NCBI RefSeq assembly: GCF_007655135.1
Contig: NC_045128.1
Location: 42,359,885 to 42,423,884 of the forward strand
Source of the DNA: Punica granatum
Taxonomy: Eukaryota > Streptophyta > Magnoliopsida > Myrtales > Lythraceae
Direction: 5' to 3'
Length of the DNA: 64,000 bases
Below are positions 60,416 to 64,000 of this stretch, piece after piece (the stretch's first letter is position 1; each line of letters opens with the position of its first letter). Below the pieces are notes generated by a model that had not been told where the DNA came from, made no database searches, and saw only the letters and a list, made by a program, of their open reading frames with translations. A program made the position numbers and the translations under genes.

Positions 60416-63400
60416 TCAGTTCGTGCGACTTCTCCTTCTTCTCTGTCTTCTTCTTCTATATTCCTGCACCCTGACAATAATTGCTGCAAGCCAACCACGT
60501 TGGTCTGAGATCAGAACGCCTCCAATAACAGCCCCGATTACTAATCCACTTCCATACCCCATAAGAGCAATTTTCCAGTCAAACTTGTACCATGAGCCCG
60601 AGTGTTCACCCTCTTCTGAAGTTGGAGGTCCTGTCGGCTTCTGAAGTTGGAGGTCCTGTCGGCTCCATCTTTGATTCTGCACATTTCCTTGATAGATCAA
60701 TTCCGCACAGTCCCTTGTTCCCTTGGAACGAGCTATTTGGGAATGTCTCGAATTGTTCCCCTCTCGGTATGGGCCCTGTGAGATTGTTATATGACACATT
60801 AAAAACAGAGAGAAAGTTGAGCCTGCTCAGTTCCTGAGGAATCTCCCCTGAAAGCCTGTTACGAGACAAATCCAAGGATTCAAGAGCCCCAAGGTTTCCC
60901 AGAGATGCTGGTATTTGACCAGTGAGGAAATTGTTGGAAAGGTTCAGCAAATGAAGCTCCTTCAGCTCCCCGATGACTTCCGGGATGTCTCCAGTGAACA
61001 AGTTCCCAGAAAGATCAATGGCTGTGAAGACATCTGATATCTTGGCATAGTAAAGTTCAAGGCCCTTATTGATGATCGTCATGGTGTAGTTGTAGTAGGA
61101 AGTATCTCTATGAATCGAGGGTAAGAAGCTCTCCTGCATGTACGACATTCCTCCAGTTATATTATCAACAACTTTCATGGAGTTCCAATGTTGGAAGTAC
61201 CCGAGAGGCAAATTCCCTGAAAATGAATTTCGAGACAGGTCAATTATGCGCAAGTTTTGGAACGAGAAATTAGAGTTAGGCTTCCCTATGGCACCATGCA
61301 ACTGATTTGATCGCAAGATGAGAACCCGTAACTCTGGAAGAGATCCTAACCAAGACGGGAATGTATCATTCATCTGATTATCTGCAAAGTCGATGAACTC
61401 TAGCCTTGAACAATTGGCCAATGACCTCGGCAGCTTTCCTCCAAAATTATTCTGGCTTAAGCTGATCATCTTCAGTTGAGTCCCACTACTGATGAACTGA
61501 GGAATGGTTCCACTAAATCTGTTGCTTTGAAGATTTAATACTGACAGAGTATCACTGGTATTGCCCAGGAAGTTAAAAGACAAATCTAGGATGACCAGAG
61601 AACTCAAATTGCAGATCAATGACGGTAGTTTCCCTGTCAGTGAGTTGTTGGAGAGTAGATATGAGTGAATCGAAGCAGATGGAACCGGGACTTGTCCTTG
61701 CAACAAGTTTGATGTCAGATCTAGAGTATACACATAGTTCTGCGGAAGGACCGCCAAATTCTGGTGAAATCCTGTTAGGGAGTTGTAGGGAGTTGTGTGA
61801 AAGATTCATAAACTCCACAGACATATTCCACACCCACTGGGGTATTTCTCCATGAATGTTGTTGTTGGACAAATCTAATGTACGAGTATACTCTTGATCT
61901 TCTAGGAAGCTCGGGAACTCGTTCAAATTGCACGAAGCCAACTCGAGATAGTCAAATGAAGGGAGAGAGAGATTTCTCTTTGTTGCGGGAAGGCACGTCA
62001 GTTTGTTCCATGACAGCTCTAGGAACCCCAACTCTTTGAACTGAAGAAAGGTGTCAAGCTCAACAGCTCCACTCAAGTTGTTCCTGGAAAGCCGAAGGAG
62101 TATGAGATTCTGGAGCTGGGATATTGACGATGGTATCGTACCCTCAAATTTATTGTTTGAGAGGTCAAGATGAGTCATTTGAGTAAAATTCATCAGGTAA
62201 GATGGGATAAAACCGGACATTTGATTGAACCCGAGAAATAGTTCTGTAAGTTGAGTGAAGTTCATTAGCTGCAGGGGAATGTGTCCCTCTAGCTCATTCC
62301 GGTTCAATCCTAGAGAAAAAAGCTTGTTCAGATTCCCGATCGAAGGTGGGATTTGACCCTTGAGCTGGTTACCATCCAATTGCAGTGAAGCAAGCTGGGA
62401 CAAATTTCCAACTGTAGCCGGGATTTCACCTGATATACTCATGTCATTGAGGTCCCAAGTGTTGAGCTTAGTCATCTTCCAGAGCCAGGACAACGAACCA
62501 AGTGCTCGAGGTGTGAACTGGTTTTCTCTGACATCCAAATAGGTGATCTCGGTAAGGTTACTAAAGGAAGATGGGATCGATCCTGAGAAGTTACAGTTAT
62601 ATATATCTAGGTGATTCAAGGAATGCAGGTTTTCCACGGAATTCGGTAATTGCCCAATGAATTGGCTGTGCCCGATATCTAAGTAGGTCAACTTGGTAAG
62701 GCTGCCAAAGGAATTCGGGATAGGTCCCAGGAAGTTGCAGAATGATATATCTAGGAAGTTCAGGGAATGAAGGTTTCCAATGGAATTTGGTAATGGTCCA
62801 GTGAATTGGGCATTGTCTAATCTTAAGTCTTTCAATGATCGAAGATTGCCAAGTGAAGCGGGTAACTCCCCAGAAAAGCTCGTCCAAGATAGCCATAGTC
62901 TCTGAAGCAGGCTGGTCGAGTTAAAATAGGGCAATTGCCCTTTGAGATCACTGTTATGTGCCAAATTGATGTGCTGCAACTTGGGCAATTGGAAAACAGC
63001 AGCTGGAAAAACACCATGAATTCCACTGGGGTCCAGGAACAATGATCTCAAAGAAGACAAGCTCGTTATACTCTCGGGCACTTCAGACGATATATCCACA
63101 GAACTGAGACTGAGAACTTCGAGGTTGGTCAGGCTCTGGACAAGAGTGCTTAAACCAGGGTTTGGGAGTTCAAGATCTTGTTTACGAGTGTCCGAATCTG
63201 GGTTACAACTCAGATCAAGTGAAACTAGGCCCGTAAGTTTGGCGATTTCCAGTGGGATTTGGCCTGAGAAAGCTGAATCAGAAAGATTGAGATGGGTCAA
63301 ACCTGAAAGGAGGCTGAACTCAGATGGGATCCGGGACTGATTGAAGTCATTATCTGAAAGGTCGATTCTACGAAGATGGGATAGCCTGAAAAGGCTACTG

Positions 63401-63723
63401 CTCGAGTCAATCGAGCCATATAGATAGCTGCTGCTGAGGTCGAGTGCAATTACAAGGCCGGTGTTGTCACTGCATTCAACACCATCCCAGGAGCAGCATT
63501 TTGACGGTGAGGAACCATTAGTACCGTCAAGTTTCCAGGACTTCGTCTTCGGATAGGCACGGGGTTCATTGGAAGCGGACTCATCAATGATGATGCTGTC
63601 CTTGAATTGAAGCAGGGCAGACATGTCTTCTCCATGACAATCGGGTAGAGTCACAGAGCGAGTCCGGGAACATAGGCAGAGCAGGTGCACAAAAAGGATC
63701 CAGAGGTGGACAGATGAAGCCAT
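60416..63723 (-). pseudogene. LRR receptor-like protein, best copy, two frame-breaking duplications
   Basis: A Cf/RLP-type receptor: signal peptide (MASSVHLWILFVHLLCLC), LRR N-terminal cap with CCSWDGVECS, and about 25-30 extracellular LRRs such as LKGQIPPSIGNLNKLFSLGL. Then come an island region (YYNYTMTIINKGLELYYAKI), final LRRs, an acidic linker (PPTSEEGEHSG), a transmembrane helix (IALMGYGSGLVIGAVIGG) and a short basic tail (QEYRRRRQRRRRSRTN). It lacks a kinase and would work with SOBIR1/BAK1-like partners in pathogen or developmental sensing. As given, the frame breaks twice: a 10-base tandem duplication at 61777-61796 and a 25-base one at 60613-60662. Translation of the first frame would stop at 61573, giving a 716-residue secreted LRR protein without a membrane anchor. 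Sequencing error is possible but would need two independent duplications. Confidence 0.85.
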
Positions 63724-64000
63724 GAGGACTCAGCCACCGAACCCTCTGCGTGCTTCGATTGTTCGCAGAGTCTTCACGTTCAGTCTAGATACTCTATGTT
63801 GCGGTTATCACGTCCATGAGAGTGACCGAGGTTCCCAAACATGTGCAGTACTGCCATTCATGGAAGCTTTAGGCCTGCCCGGTCGCCACGTGAGAAAGTT
63901 AAAGGGGCATGGACCAGCTGAAAGTCTACCAGGAACATGACTTCATCAGCATTTAATCCTGGTTGTTTGCCTCCAGACCTGTCTTGGAGCTGAAGTATGA
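63724..64000. other. Upstream region of the best RLP copy
   Basis: Presumed leader and promoter for the minus-strand RLP. No TATA box could be assigned with confidence, and no other gene is seen before the window ends. Confidence 0.4.

Overview
This window is nuclear DNA of a flowering plant, almost certainly a eudicot. The signs are small GT-AG introns, long AT-rich intergenic stretches, plant-only families (two-WRKY-domain factor, DOMON-cytochrome b561, DUF3444 J-protein, X8 protein, P-class PPR, LRR receptor-like proteins) and abundant MITEs and LTR remnants. I cannot fix the species from sequence alone. A 100-base run of N at 7221-7320 is an assembly gap.

Layout. 0-16.6 kb is gene-rich: an exopolygalacturonase cut by the left edge (minus), an NAT9-type acetyltransferase (minus, six exons), an intronless DOMON/cytochrome b561 protein (plus), a group I WRKY factor (plus, four coding exons), a decayed LINE 3' end, and a CCCH zinc-finger/LOTUS-like/RRM protein (minus, seven coding exons) with a possible uORF. 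16.7-24.3 kb has no recognisable protein gene; it is AT-rich and holds a fold-back element, a 1.9-kb inverted-repeat element, two oppositely oriented copies of one MITE family, SINE-like pieces and a degenerate tandem array. 24.3-45.7 kb is gene-rich again: VPS11 (plus), a SAM-domain protein (plus), a P-class PPR protein (plus), a small unknown protein ending in DVDTSLHL (plus), a FAS1 protein (minus), an X8/CBM43 protein (plus) and a J-domain/DUF3444 protein (minus).

45.9-63.7 kb is a decaying cluster of LRR receptor-like protein (RLP) genes on the minus strand, with duplicated intergenic DNA. The best-preserved copy (60.4-63.7 kb) is broken only by two exact short tandem duplications, of 10 and 25 bp. 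A second copy (50.2-53.3 kb) carries an early stop and several frameshifts. A third (48.1-50.0 kb) is mostly deleted and is split by a solo LTR flanked by a perfect 5-bp target-site duplication. A fourth piece (59.7-60.2 kb) is only a 3' end. Between them lie a second solo LTR, a MULE-type MITE with a 9-bp target-site duplication, and a hAT-like element.

The housekeeping genes are functionally unrelated to each other, as is normal in plants. I found no clear new multi-gene system. The most informative part is the RLP cluster, where gene birth, decay and transposon insertion can be read step by step. Intron-exon structures were assigned by eye from reading frame, GT-AG sites and family conservation; each spliced gene given below sums to a whole number of codons.
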